Origin: Planctomycetota bacterium
GTDB lineage: Bacteria; Planctomycetota; Phycisphaerae; Phycisphaerales; Zrk34
DNA: 64,000 nt
Assembly: GCA_016125255.1 (NCBI GenBank)
Contig: WGMD01000009.1
Location: 161,303-225,302, forward strand
Reading direction: 5' to 3'
How positions within the stretch are numbered: position 1 is the stretch's first letter; every line of letters starts with the position of its first letter. The notes under the pieces were generated by a model. The model was not told the origin of the DNA, searched no databases, and saw only the letters and a program-made list of their open reading frames with translations. Shown here one piece after another: positions 17,210 to 26,726 of this stretch. A program made the translations under genes and the position numbers.

Positions 17210-18625
17210 CTACTTCGTGTAACCGGCCGTCCCGTCGGCCTGAACTTTCCAATGCCAGCGGTCGATGTAGACCTGCGCCGGTTTGAAGTCGTCATGCGTC
17301 TCCGCCAGCCGGCGCGTCAGCAGGGCGTCGAGCTTCGTCTTCAGATCGTTCGCCGCCGGGTCGTCGATGAGATTGCGAAGCTGGTACGGGTCCGTCTGAT
17401 TGTCGTACAGAAGCCACGGCCCGTTCAGATCGCGGGCATAGGTGTAACGCTCGGTCCGCACGCCGCGGAATTCCTTGCCGCCGCGCGCCCGCGTCCATTC
17501 GCCGAACGGCGCGGGGCACGTGATCAGCGCCGCATTGTCCTTGTTCGGATTGTCGCCGCCTTTCATGTACCCGCTGTAATCGAGCCCTTCGACCGTGTCG
17601 GGAATCGGCACGCCCGCCAGCCCCAGCAGCGTCGGCATGATGTCCTCCGAATTCATCGGCGTGTCGATTCGTTTGCCGTCCTCACCGAGTCCCGCCGGGT
17701 AATGCCAGAGCATCGGCGTGCGGATCGATTCGTCCCACGGTTTCTGCTTTCGGATCATGCCCTGCGACCCGAGCATGGCGCCGTGATCGGAGGTGAACAC
17801 CACGATCGTGTCGCGCTCGATACCCGTCTCGCGCAGCGTGTCCATCAGTTCGCCAATGCAGTGATCGAGCGCGGTGCAATGGGCGTAATAGCCGGCCAGA
17901 TCAATGCGCGATTGCTTCTCATGCTCCGCCGGCACGTTCTCGCGCAGCTTCAGCGAAGCCGGGTCGTACATGTCGCGATATTCCTTCGGCGCGGTCTGAT
18001 ACGGATTGTGCGGCGGACCCCACGACAGTACCAGCGCGAACGGCTTGTCGCCCTTGGCGTGATCGCGAATGTATTTTTGCGCATCAGCCGTCTGTGCAAA
18101 CGCGTCATATCCTTCCCAAAATTGTTTGGTCGGGTCATCCCCTTCAAAGTACGGCGAGTGGTTGTAGTCGTGCGTGCAGTCGAGCACTTTCCAATATTCG
18201 AATCCGTGCTGCCGCTCCTTGGGGATGTACGACTCGCGATGATTCCCGTCCAGGTGCCACTTACCGATGTATCCGGTCGTGTAACCGGCGGCGATCAGCG
18301 CGGGGGCGAGCGTCGTCGCATTGGTTTGCAGCGGCACGTCATTGAGAAAGACGCCATGCGTGAGCGGGCGCTGCCCCGTGATAAGCGAAGCGCGGAACGG
18401 GCAGCACACCGGCTGACTCGACACCGCGTTGAAAAGATCCGCCGACCGAGCCGCCAGCTTGTCGAGCTGAGGCGTCTTGACGTTGGGGTCCCCGGCGTAG
18501 CCCGTCGCCTGCGCCCGCCACATGTCGCCGAACACGATGAGGATGTTCGGCTTCTTCGCGGCGTCGACAGCGCCCGCAGCGACCAGTACGATTAACAGTG
18601 CGAGAAGTTGTTTCATGATTCGCAT
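17210..18625 (-). CDS. Secreted sulfatase (formylglycine type S1)
   Basis: 471 residues if started at 18625 (MRIMKQLLALLIVLVAAGA; the second Met at 18616 is equally possible). Signal peptide then KKPNILIVFGDMWR. The maturation motif C-C-P-F-R-A-S lies at 74-80, so C74 would become formylglycine. GYIGKWHLDG and FTSDHGAMLG supply the usual Lys, His, Asp and His residues. Catalytically competent, in contrast to the sulfatase-like protein at 55027-56556. Sulfatases of this class act on sulfated polysaccharides and need a formylglycine-generating enzyme, not found in this window. Tail to tail with the GH29 fucosidase. Confidence 0.93.
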   Translation of the reverse strand: MRIMKQLLALLIVLVAAGAVDAAKKPNILIVFGDMWRAQATGYAGDPNVKTPQLDKLAARSADLFNAVSSQPVCCPFRASLITGQRPLTHGVFLNDVPLQTNATTLAPALIAAGYTTGYIGKWHLDGNHRESYIPKERQHGFEYWKVLDCTHDYNHSPYFEGDDPTKQFWEGYDAFAQTADAQKYIRDHAKGDKPFALVLSWGPPHNPYQTAPKEYRDMYDPASLKLRENVPAEHEKQSRIDLAGYYAHCTALDHCIGELMDTLRETGIERDTIVVFTSDHGAMLGSQGMIRKQKPWDESIRTPMLWHYPAGLGEDGKRIDTPMNSEDIMPTLLGLAGVPIPDTVEGLDYSGYMKGGDNPNKDNAALITCPAPFGEWTRARGGKEFRGVRTERYTYARDLNGPWLLYDNQTDPYQLRNLIDDPAANDLKTKLDALLTRRLAETHDDFKPAQVYIDRWHWKVQADGTAGYTK

Positions 18626-18647
18626 TTTACGCCGCCTTCGCGCATGA

Positions 18648-18679
18648 GAAAGCTCAGGGATGGCCATCCCTGAGCTTTC
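18648..18679. terminator. 32-nt perfect palindrome, probable terminator
   Basis: Arms GAAAGCTCAGGGATGG and its exact complement meet without a loop between the sulfatase start and the DUF4139 stop (19 nt away). It follows the DUF4139 gene in its transcription direction and ends in TTTC, so terminator function is likely but the T-run is short. It would also lie in the 5' region of the sulfatase transcript. Confidence 0.6.
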
Positions 18680-18698
18680 GGTGATTCGGTTCCGTGGA

Positions 18699-20813
18699 TT
18701 ATCCGCCGATTGTCAACCCGTTGACGTAGTCGACGAGTTCATTGTTCTTGGCGTCGATGGACTTCGTCAGGTCGTCGATCTGCTTCTGAAGCTTTTCGAT
18801 CGTATCCTCTTCCTCCGAGAGCTTGGTGATGTAGCGCTTGCCGAGGGTCGAGTCATTGCCGACACTCGCCAGGTTCTTGCGCAGGCGGTCCTGGCCCTGC
18901 TGAATCTCATTGAGCTGGCGCTGCAGTTCGTTGCGCTGGCCTTGCAGACCCGCGAGCTCCTGCTTCATGGCGACCGCCTTCGCGAGGGCGTCCCGCACCT
19001 TGGCGTCGATCTGCTTCTGATTGATGTAGAACACGAGCATGTCGGGCGAGGAGGGAATGATTGCGATCGACTGCGTCATCGGCTGCTGTTCCTTGACGGA
19101 GAACTTGCCCGACTGACCGGCGTCGACGCCCACGCGGAAGCGGTACACGTTGGGCGTCTTCTCTTCGTACGCCTTGGGCTCGATCAGGTCGCGCCCGTTG
19201 TAGAATGGATGCTCGATGATCATTTCGCGCTTGACCTTGGCCTTGTTCTTGATGACGTAGTCCTGCTGGTAGGTGTTCATGCGCGTCACGTACAGCACGC
19301 CGCGCACAATCTTCACGCCGGTCATTTCCTGATCGTTCTTCATCGACGGATCGACCGTCACCGCCAGGTCGACCGCGTAGCTGAGCAGTCGCTTTTCATC
19401 GGGCGCCATGTGCCCGATCTGCGCGTCGCCGGCGTAGGCCCCGCCGTCAAACACGGTCACCGGCCCGCCCATGAGCTTGAACCCGGTGTCGTTGGTGAGG
19501 TACACGCCGTTGAGCGGATGCGTGGCGAGTTCCTGCTGGTTGTAGATGCTGACTTTCTCGGCCTTGATCTCCTTGTTGACGATCGGCAGCATGGCCGAGC
19601 GTCGTCGCGAGAGATTGATCGGATGCTGGAGCGTGTATTCGAAAAGCTCGCCGAGATCGCCCGCCGAAGCGATCGACTGCACGCCGCCGCTCAGGTCCAC
19701 CTGCTTCTTCGCGGCGTCCTGCTGCATCGCCAGCCCGCGCCCCGCGAACCCGCCGTTTTGCGCCATCGCCCCCGGCGCCATCGGCGCCGCCGCCATCGCG
19801 GCCTTCTCCATCACCTTGCGCCGATCCGCCTGACGCTCCCGTTCTTCGCCGCCCTCCGCACGCAGGTTCGCCAGCTTGTCCGTCGCCTCGATGCCTTCGT
19901 CGTAGCGCTTGGGCGTCAGCGATGCGAAAAGCTCCGGCACGACGACCGGCCGCGGCACATACAGCGGCGTATACAGGTCCATCACGAACGACATCGGCCG
20001 ACCGCTCACCAGCGACAGCGTCACATCCTTCCAGTCGCTGTCGCTCGTGTTCTCGACGATCGCCCAGCCCTGAAGCAGCGGCTTCTTCTCCGAAAGGTCC
20101 AGCCGATACGACGTCTTCCAGATCGGCGTCTCGACCAGATAGCCGACCCGCACGCGCCGCTCGCCTTCGCCGGCGAAGCGAATCTCGACGGGTTTGCGAT
20201 CCTTGTCGCGCGACTGAACGAGCAGCGACAACGCCTGATTCAACTCCTGCTGAAGCTTCTGATCCGAGAGCGTCAGACTCTGCACGTTGTTCATGTTCAC
20301 CGACCGGATGCCCGTCGGAGTCACCAGGTGCAGGATGTACTCCGTCACCGTCGCTTCGGGGTTGCCGATGACTTTCGTCTTGCTTTCGACGTTCAGAATG
20401 GATCCGGTGATCCTGTCCGGCGCTTCGATGACGACTTGCGCGCCGCGAAGCTGCGTGAGCAGTTCGGGCAGGGTGGGGTTGTCGGAGATGTCCACGCCGA
20501 AGCTGTGCAGCGCGCGTTCGATGGGCTCCTGCGACGGGTAGGACACGCTCGAGACGTTGCCCCCGTCCGCGTCCATGAGCACCATCGACTTGAGCACGTC
20601 ATTGATCTGGTCGGCCTTGAACATGAGCTCCATGTTCGCATTGCCTTTGACCTTCCCGCTGTGCTCGAAGTAGCCGACGCCGCTGGAAAAGAGCACTGCC
20701 CGGGTGACAGGCAATTCAGTGTCCGGCTGCTGCTGCTGGCCGAAGGCCGCCGTGCCCAGAAGGGCGCCGATCATGACCCAAACCCAATGCCGCATCGCCA
20801 TTTGCCTGCGCAT
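18699..20813 (-). CDS. Secreted DUF4139-domain protein with C-terminal coiled coil
   Basis: 704 residues from the ATG at 20813, supported by AAGGAG 7 nt upstream; earlier in-frame Met codons lack this. Signal peptide: HWVWVMIGALLGTAAFGQ. The protein begins LPVTRAVLFSSGVGYFEHSG, and its large middle part (about 180-560; WKTSYRLDL, VENTSDSDWKDVTLSLVSGRP) is the DUF4139/mucoidy-inhibitor-like region of beta-rich secreted proteins. Residues about 590-700 are a long heptad-rich coiled coil (LQGQRNELQRQLNEIQQGQ). No enzyme activity is known. Likely periplasmic or surface structural protein. Confidence 0.85.
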   Translation of the reverse strand: MRRQMAMRHWVWVMIGALLGTAAFGQQQQPDTELPVTRAVLFSSGVGYFEHSGKVKGNANMELMFKADQINDVLKSMVLMDADGGNVSSVSYPSQEPIERALHSFGVDISDNPTLPELLTQLRGAQVVIEAPDRITGSILNVESKTKVIGNPEATVTEYILHLVTPTGIRSVNMNNVQSLTLSDQKLQQELNQALSLLVQSRDKDRKPVEIRFAGEGERRVRVGYLVETPIWKTSYRLDLSEKKPLLQGWAIVENTSDSDWKDVTLSLVSGRPMSFVMDLYTPLYVPRPVVVPELFASLTPKRYDEGIEATDKLANLRAEGGEERERQADRRKVMEKAAMAAAPMAPGAMAQNGGFAGRGLAMQQDAAKKQVDLSGGVQSIASAGDLGELFEYTLQHPINLSRRRSAMLPIVNKEIKAEKVSIYNQQELATHPLNGVYLTNDTGFKLMGGPVTVFDGGAYAGDAQIGHMAPDEKRLLSYAVDLAVTVDPSMKNDQEMTGVKIVRGVLYVTRMNTYQQDYVIKNKAKVKREMIIEHPFYNGRDLIEPKAYEEKTPNVYRFRVGVDAGQSGKFSVKEQQPMTQSIAIIPSSPDMLVFYINQKQIDAKVRDALAKAVAMKQELAGLQGQRNELQRQLNEIQQGQDRLRKNLASVGNDSTLGKRYITKLSEEEDTIEKLQKQIDDLTKSIDAKNNELVDYVNGLTIGG

Positions 20814-20889
20814 CACGAAGCTCCTTGTGATCGATTGCATGGTGCCACCCTTCCAGACGCACAACACCCCGGGGCGTTCAAATCATTTT

Positions 20890-20931
20890 ACGACAAAAAA
20901 GACAGGACGCACGGGCCAGCCGTGCGTCCTG
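20890..20931 (-). terminator. Intrinsic terminator of rpsA
   Basis: Minus strand: CAGGACGCACGG, 5-nt loop, CCGTGCGTCCTG (20931-20903), a perfect 12-bp stem followed by TCTTTTTTG. It lies 26 nt after the rpsA stop and before the DUF4139 gene. Confidence 0.95.
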
Positions 20932-20956
20932 CGTCAATTCAAACTGAACCGATCGA

Positions 20957-22762
20957 TCACTCGCCGGCGTCGTCCTTGTCCTTGCCGGTCTTCGCACCGC
21001 CGGGACCGAAGCTGATCTTGTCGGTGCCGAGGATGTTGGCATGTGCATCCATGCCGCCGCGGGACGGCTGCACGCTGTCCGACGAACGGAACGATTCGCT
21101 GCCGCCCTCGGACTCGCCCGGAAGCTGAGCACGCTTCAGCGACAGGCCGATCTTGCGCTCTTCGACGTCGACGCGGAGGATCTTGACCTCCAGGTCCTCG
21201 CCGACCTTGACCACATCCTGCGGGTTCTCTACCTTGTGGTCCGCCAGCTCGGAGATATGGAGCAGGCCTTCCAGGTCCTCTTCGAGTTCGACGAACACGC
21301 CGAAGTTGGTGATCTTCGTGACCTTGCCGTGCACGACCATGCCCGGCTGATAGTGCGTCGGGATCGCTTCGATCCACGGGTCTTCGGAAAGCTGCTTGAC
21401 GCCCAGACTGACGCGCTGCTTCTCCTGATCAACTTCGAGCACGATGCACTTGATCTCCTGACCCTTCTTAAGCAGCTCGTTGGGGTGAGCCACCTTCTTG
21501 GTCCACGACAGATCGCTGACGTGCAGCATGCCGTCGATGCCCGGCTCGATCTCGACGAAAGCGCCGTAGTTCGTGAGGTTCCGCACGATGCCGTCGATGA
21601 CGGTGCCGGGCGGGTACTTGTCGGCGACAAGATCCCACGGGTTCACTTCCGCCTGCTTCATGCCCAGACTGATTTCCTGCTTGTCGCGGTTGATGTCGAG
21701 CACGACGACTTCGACCATGTCGCCGGCGTTGACGATCTCCGACGGGTGATTGACCCGGCGGGTCCACGACATTTCGCTGATGTGTACGAGGCCTTCGATG
21801 CCGTCCTCGAGCTTGACGAAGGCGCCGTAGCTGACGATGTTGACGACTTCGCCCTTGACCTTGGAGCTGATCGGGTACTTGTCCGCGATCGAGTCCCATG
21901 GATTGGCCTCACGCTGCTTGAGCCCCAGCGCGATCTTCTCCTTCTCGCGGTCGATCGAAAGCACCTTGACCTCGATCTCCTGATTGATGCTGAGCATCTC
22001 CGAAGGATGATTGACCCGGCCCCAGCTCATGTCCGTCACGTGCAGCAGGCCGTCGAGCCCGCCGATGTCCACGAACGCGCCGAAGTCGGCGATGTTTTTG
22101 ACCACGCCCTTGACGAGATCGCCCTCGGTGAGCGTCGTGAGCAGTTTCTCGCGCTTCTCGGCCCGCTCCTCTTCGACGAGCTTACGGCGGGAGATGACGA
22201 TGTTGCGGCGGTCGGTGTCGATCTTGAGGATCTTCGCCTTGATCTTCTTGCCGATGTACTCGCCGATGTCGGCGGGGCGGCGGATGTCCACCTGCGACGC
22301 CGGCAGGAACACCGGCACGCCGATGTCCACCAGCAGACCGCCCTTGATCTTCCGCATGACCTTGCCTTCGACTTCGTCGCCCTCGGCCTTCTCGGTGATG
22401 ATCCGCTCCCAGCCGCGGATGCGATCGGCCTTGCGCTTCGATAGCTGAATCACGCCGTTCTCGGCTTCGAGATTCTCCAGCAGCACTTCGAACGTGCTCC
22501 CGAGCTTGATCTCCTCGAACTCGTCGAACTCGCTCTTGTTGACCAGGCCCTCGCTCTTGAAGCCGACGTCCACGACGACGTCATCGCCGGCGAAACCGAC
22601 GACGCGCCCCGTGAGAATCTTGCCCCGCGTGATGTCCGAGACTTCGTCGCCGAGGAACGATGCAAGATCGTTGCCCAGCTCGTTGGCCTCGGTCATCAGC
22701 GCGTTGGCGCTTAACGCCTCATCTTCGAGTTCTTTGATCAGATTGAAATCAACCACAGACAT
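20957..22762 (-). CDS. rpsA: 30S ribosomal protein S1 (six S1 domains)
   Basis: 601 residues from the ATG at 22762 (MSVVDFNLIKELEDEALS); an in-frame Met 6 codons upstream is an alternative, and neither has a well-spaced Shine-Dalgarno. Six S1 RNA-binding repeats are visible, starting near GKILTGRVVGF, GDEVEGKVMRK, GDLVKGVVKNI, SSKVKGEVVNI, GTVIDGIVRNL and GMVVHGKVTKI, the same number as in E. coli S1. S1 unfolds and delivers mRNA to the 30S subunit. The acidic, Ser/Gly-rich tail of about 60 residues after the last repeat is extra. Divergent from the NAGGN operon. Confidence 0.96.
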   Translation of the reverse strand: MSVVDFNLIKELEDEALSANALMTEANELGNDLASFLGDEVSDITRGKILTGRVVGFAGDDVVVDVGFKSEGLVNKSEFDEFEEIKLGSTFEVLLENLEAENGVIQLSKRKADRIRGWERIITEKAEGDEVEGKVMRKIKGGLLVDIGVPVFLPASQVDIRRPADIGEYIGKKIKAKILKIDTDRRNIVISRRKLVEEERAEKREKLLTTLTEGDLVKGVVKNIADFGAFVDIGGLDGLLHVTDMSWGRVNHPSEMLSINQEIEVKVLSIDREKEKIALGLKQREANPWDSIADKYPISSKVKGEVVNIVSYGAFVKLEDGIEGLVHISEMSWTRRVNHPSEIVNAGDMVEVVVLDINRDKQEISLGMKQAEVNPWDLVADKYPPGTVIDGIVRNLTNYGAFVEIEPGIDGMLHVSDLSWTKKVAHPNELLKKGQEIKCIVLEVDQEKQRVSLGVKQLSEDPWIEAIPTHYQPGMVVHGKVTKITNFGVFVELEEDLEGLLHISELADHKVENPQDVVKVGEDLEVKILRVDVEERKIGLSLKRAQLPGESEGGSESFRSSDSVQPSRGGMDAHANILGTDKISFGPGGAKTGKDKDDAGE

Positions 22763-22899
22763 GTCCTTTATGTGCATGCCTCGATGCCGGACATCCTGTC
22801 CGCGAGGCCGGCGACGAATCCCGAACGGGGTCGTCGCCCTGGTCTTTCCGGCCGCCGGATTCACACGAATCCGCTCCACGGCCCGGAGGGGAACCGGCC

Positions 22900-22928
22900 A
22901 GTATAGCAGGCCCGCCATAGCCGGGCCA
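22900..22928 (-). promoter_or_regulatory. Probable rpsA promoter
   Basis: Minus strand: -10 TATACT (22905-22900) with a weak TGGCCC at the -35 position (22928-22923, 17-nt spacer). The 5' UTR would be about 130 nt, long enough for S1 autoregulation, which is known in E. coli but only conjecture here. Confidence 0.45.
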
Positions 22929-23168
22929 CTGAGCCGCTTCCGCGCCGAATCATGTACGTGGTACGACGAAAAATATGGCCAAATCGCTGGCAAATCGTTA
23001 AAAACACGCGAATTGGCCAGTGCAAGGTGGATCGACCCGATCGGGCCGTTACGATGCCGATACGGATGACTTTCACGGCCGGCCATCGCCGCGTGATCGT
23101 CGTATGATCGTCCCCGGTTCCCCTCATCATTCGTTTTCCCCCATTCAAAACCAAGGAGCTCGACCCAA

Positions 23169-24941
23169 GTGTGTGGCATTTGCGGTGAAGTGGCATTTGA
23201 CGGCCTGCCGCCGGCGACGGATGTCGTCGGCGAAATGAATCGACGACTCACGCCCCGAGGCCCCGACGCCGAGGGACTCTACCGGCACAACGGCTCCATC
23301 TTCGGACATCGACGACTCGCCATCATCGACCTCTCCCCCAAGTCCGATCAACCGATGATCGACAAGAAACTCGGCCTCGGGATCGTCTACAACGGCGAAA
23401 TCTACAACTACCGCGAACTGAAACGCGAGCTCTACCGCCTCGGGTACCACTTCTTTTCCGAAGGCGACACCGAAGTGCTGCTCAAGGCGTATCACGCTTG
23501 GGGCGAGTCGTTCGTCGAACAGCTCAATGGCATGTTCGCCTTCGCCATCTGGGATCAGAAGACCGGCCGCGTCGTCCTCGGGCGCGATCGGCTGGGCATC
23601 AAGCCGCTGTACTACGAACTGACGCCGCAGCGGCTGCGCTTCGCGTCGACCTTGCCCGCCATGATCGCCGCGGGCGATGTCGATACGTCGATCGACCCGA
23701 TCGCGCTGCATCATTACATGACCTTCCACGCCGTCGTCCCCGCGCCGTACACGATGTTCAAAGGTGTGCGCAAACTGCCCCCCGCGACGATTATGACGAT
23801 CGAATCCAGCGGGCAGGCGAAGTCCAAAACCTATTGGCATCCACAGTTCAACCGGCGCGAAGAAGACGCCAAACTCACCGCGGCGGATTGGCAGGAACTG
23901 ATCCTCGATACGCTGCGCCGCTCGGTCAAACGCCGATTCATCGCCGATGTCCCCGTCGGCGTCCTGCTGTCGGGCGGGCTTGATTCGAGTCTCGTCGTGG
24001 GCCTCCTCGCCGAGTCCGGCCAGCAGCATCTCAACACGTTCTCGATCGGCTTCGAGTCCGTCAACGGCGAGGCCGGCAACGAGTTCAAGTATTCCGACCT
24101 GATCGCCAGGCACTTCGGCACGGAGCATCACCGCATTGCCGTCGAGTCCCCGCAGGCGATGGAACTTTTGCCCCGCTGCATCGAAGCGATGAGCGAACCG
24201 ATGGTCAGTCACGATGTGATCGGCTTCTACCTCCTTTCGCAGGAAGTCGCCAAGCATGTCAAGGTTGTGCAGAGCGGGCAGGGGGCCGACGAAGTCTTCG
24301 CGGGCTATCACTGGTACCCCTCGATGGCGGCGAGCAAGGACGCTGTGACGGATTACGCGCGCGTGTTCTTCGACCGCCATCACGAGGACTACATCAAGGC
24401 CGTCAGCGCCGAATATGCGGACGACGACTTCTCGCGCGCGTTCGTGGCGGAGCATTTCGCGCAGTCCGGCGCGGACGCACCGATCGACAAGGCCCTGCGC
24501 CTCGACACGACGATCATGCTCGTGGACGACCCCGTCAAGCGCGTCGACAACATGACGATGGCGTGGGGCCTCGAAGCTCGCGTGCCCTTTCTCGATCACG
24601 AACTGGTCGAACTCGCCGGCCGCATCCCGCCGCAGCTCAAGATCGCTTCCGACGGCAAGGGCGTGCTCAAGGACGCGGCCCGGAAGGTGATCCCCCATGA
24701 CGTGATCGACCGGGAAAAGGGCTACTTTCCGATGCCGGCGCTCAAGTACCTGCGCGGCGAATTTCTCGAAAAAGTGCGCGAAGTGCTCACCGACCCGGCG
24801 GCCCGGAAGCGCGGCCTGTTCAATCACGACTACGTGAACACGCTTCTCGCCGCCCCCGACGAGCACATCACGCCGCTGCGCGGCTCCAAGCTCTGGCAGA
24901 TCGCCCTGCTGGAGTGGTGGCTTCAGACTCATCAGAAGTGA
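23169..24941 (+). CDS. asnO: N-acetylglutaminylglutamine amidotransferase (AsnB-like)
   Basis: 590 residues from a GTG start (23169), with AAGGAG 10 nt upstream. Class II glutamine amidotransferase: the start gives Met-Cys2-Gly-Ile, and Cys2 is the nucleophile after Met removal; RRLAIIDLS and YNGEIYNY complete the glutaminase domain. The C-terminal asparagine-synthetase domain has the ATP motif LSGGLDSSLVVGL. On its own it could be asparagine synthetase B, but the next two genes are the diagnostic partners of the NAGGN osmoprotectant pathway, where this enzyme forms the terminal amide. First gene of a three-gene operon; 21 nt to the next. Confidence 0.93.
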   Translation: MCGICGEVAFDGLPPATDVVGEMNRRLTPRGPDAEGLYRHNGSIFGHRRLAIIDLSPKSDQPMIDKKLGLGIVYNGEIYNYRELKRELYRLGYHFFSEGDTEVLLKAYHAWGESFVEQLNGMFAFAIWDQKTGRVVLGRDRLGIKPLYYELTPQRLRFASTLPAMIAAGDVDTSIDPIALHHYMTFHAVVPAPYTMFKGVRKLPPATIMTIESSGQAKSKTYWHPQFNRREEDAKLTAADWQELILDTLRRSVKRRFIADVPVGVLLSGGLDSSLVVGLLAESGQQHLNTFSIGFESVNGEAGNEFKYSDLIARHFGTEHHRIAVESPQAMELLPRCIEAMSEPMVSHDVIGFYLLSQEVAKHVKVVQSGQGADEVFAGYHWYPSMAASKDAVTDYARVFFDRHHEDYIKAVSAEYADDDFSRAFVAEHFAQSGADAPIDKALRLDTTIMLVDDPVKRVDNMTMAWGLEARVPFLDHELVELAGRIPPQLKIASDGKGVLKDAARKVIPHDVIDREKGYFPMPALKYLRGEFLEKVREVLTDPAARKRGLFNHDYVNTLLAAPDEHITPLRGSKLWQIALLEWWLQTHQK

Positions 24942-24962
24942 ATTCACGGAAGGATTCGACCC

Positions 24963-26708
24963 ATGCCCCGACGCGCCTCCACCGGTCTTCGCCTCGATCG
25001 TCTCGCCGGCCCGACGCAGCGCCATTGGGAGGACGCCCCCGCGCCGGATCATGCCCGGATGCGCGCCAATGTCGCGCTGCCCATGGGCTGGGGCCGTCTG
25101 CTGTTCGCGCATACTTATGACTCCGCCGAGTCGCTCGCCGCCGCGCTATGCGACGAGGAGCCGCACCAACGCGACATCGCGCTGTATGTGCGCGACCCGC
25201 ACGTCGTGCTCTCGCTCGCGCCGCAGCGGCTTTTTCTCGATCCGTCGCACACCTATCGGCTCTGGTCCAACAACTACCGCCCGACGCAGCGGCAGACGCA
25301 CGGCATGATCATCCGCCGCCTGCGCTCCCGCCGGGATGTCGAGCAGGTCAATCGCATCTATGCCTCCCGCGGGATGGTCAAGCTCGATCCCGACTGGGTC
25401 ATGCGCGATGATGCCAATCGCCGTCTGTATCTTCACCTCGTCGCCGAGCAGCCGGTCGATGGGCAGATCATCGGCGCCGTCAGCGCGGTTGATCATGTCG
25501 AAGCGTTCGACGATCCCGAAAACGGCGCGAGTCTCTGGTGCCTCGCCGTCGATGCGCAGGTGTTCGCCCCCGGCATCGGCGAATCGCTGGTGCGTCACGT
25601 GATCGAGCATTTTCTGGCGCGCGAGCGCACGTACATCGACCTTTCCGTCATGCACGACAATCGTCTGGCGATCCGTCTCTACGAAAAGCTTGGCTTCGTC
25701 CGTATGCCCGCCTTCTGCGTCAAGCACAAAAACCCCATCAACGAACCGCTCTTCATCGCCCCCGCGCCCCCGGAACAGTTGAACCCTTATGCAAAGATTA
25801 TTGTCGATGAAGCCCGCCGGCGGGGGATCGTCGTCGAGGTCGAAGACGCGGAAGTGGGCTATTTTCACCTGCATTTCGGCGGCCGCTCCGTCCGCTGCCG
25901 CGAATCGCTCAGCGAATTGACCACGGCCGTGGCGATGAGCCGGTGCGATGACAAGCGCGTGACGCGACGCGTGCTTGAGCGCGCCAAGCTGCGCGTCCCC
26001 GCCCAGTGCACCGCCGGCGAGCGCGACACGCACGAGACATTCCTGTCGCAGCATCAGCGCCTCGTCGTCAAACCCGCGCGGGGCGAACAGGGGGCGGGCA
26101 TCCGCGTGGACCTATCGGACATGGGCGAAATCGAAGACGCCATCACGGCGGCGAAGTCGGTATGCGACGAAGTGTTGCTCGAGCAGTTCGTCGAAGGCGA
26201 GGACCTGCGCGTGGTCGTCATCGGCGAGAAGGTCGTCGCCGCCGCGGTGCGCCGGCCGGCCCAGATCGTCGGTACGGGCAAGCACACGGTTGGGCAACTC
26301 ATCGAGATGTACAACCGCCGCCGCGCCGCCGCCACCGATGGCGAGAGCCGCGTGCCGATCGATGACGAGACGCGCCGCTGCATCAAAACAGCGGGGCGCG
26401 ACATGGGCGATGTCCTGGCTGTCGACGAAACGCTGATCGTTCGCAAGACCGCGAACCTGCACACAGGCGGGACGATTCATGATGTGACCGCCGACCTGCA
26501 CCCCGACCTCGCCGCCGCGTCGATCGAAGCGGCGCGGGCATTGGCGATCCCAGTCGTCGGGCTTGATCTGCTCGTCAAATCCCCGAGCGAATCCGAGTAT
26601 GTGATCATCGAGGCCAACGAGCGGCCGGGCCTCGCGAACCACGAACCCCAACCAACCGCCGAGCGATTCATCGATCTGCTGTTCCCCAACAGTGCGATCG
26701 CTTCCTGA
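24963..26708 (+). CDS. ngg: N-acetylglutaminylglutamine synthetase (GNAT + ATP-grasp)
   Basis: 581 residues. The N-terminal half (about 105-260) is a GNAT acetyltransferase domain (SLWCLAVDAQVFAPGIGESL, DNRLAIRLYEKLGFVRM). The C-terminal half (about 300-575) is ATP-grasp: KPARGEQGAGIRVDL, VLLEQFVEGEDLRVVVIGEKV and a late VIIEANERPGLANH metal site. The combination is specific to NAGGN synthesis: acetylation of glutamine and ligation to a second glutamine, before amidation by the upstream gene product. A possible Shine-Dalgarno (GGAAGG) lies 8 nt upstream. 18 nt to the next gene. Confidence 0.94.
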   Translation: MPRRASTGLRLDRLAGPTQRHWEDAPAPDHARMRANVALPMGWGRLLFAHTYDSAESLAAALCDEEPHQRDIALYVRDPHVVLSLAPQRLFLDPSHTYRLWSNNYRPTQRQTHGMIIRRLRSRRDVEQVNRIYASRGMVKLDPDWVMRDDANRRLYLHLVAEQPVDGQIIGAVSAVDHVEAFDDPENGASLWCLAVDAQVFAPGIGESLVRHVIEHFLARERTYIDLSVMHDNRLAIRLYEKLGFVRMPAFCVKHKNPINEPLFIAPAPPEQLNPYAKIIVDEARRRGIVVEVEDAEVGYFHLHFGGRSVRCRESLSELTTAVAMSRCDDKRVTRRVLERAKLRVPAQCTAGERDTHETFLSQHQRLVVKPARGEQGAGIRVDLSDMGEIEDAITAAKSVCDEVLLEQFVEGEDLRVVVIGEKVVAAAVRRPAQIVGTGKHTVGQLIEMYNRRRAAATDGESRVPIDDETRRCIKTAGRDMGDVLAVDETLIVRKTANLHTGGTIHDVTADLHPDLAAASIEAARALAIPVVGLDLLVKSPSESEYVIIEANERPGLANHEPQPTAERFIDLLFPNSAIAS

Positions 26709-26726
26709 CTTTTATGCCGAGGTTTC

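Noticed and set aside
23169..24941. Plain asparagine synthetase B
   Set aside because: Adjacent ngg and M42 peptidase genes make the NAGGN amidotransferase assignment more likely, though sequence alone would not decide by eye.
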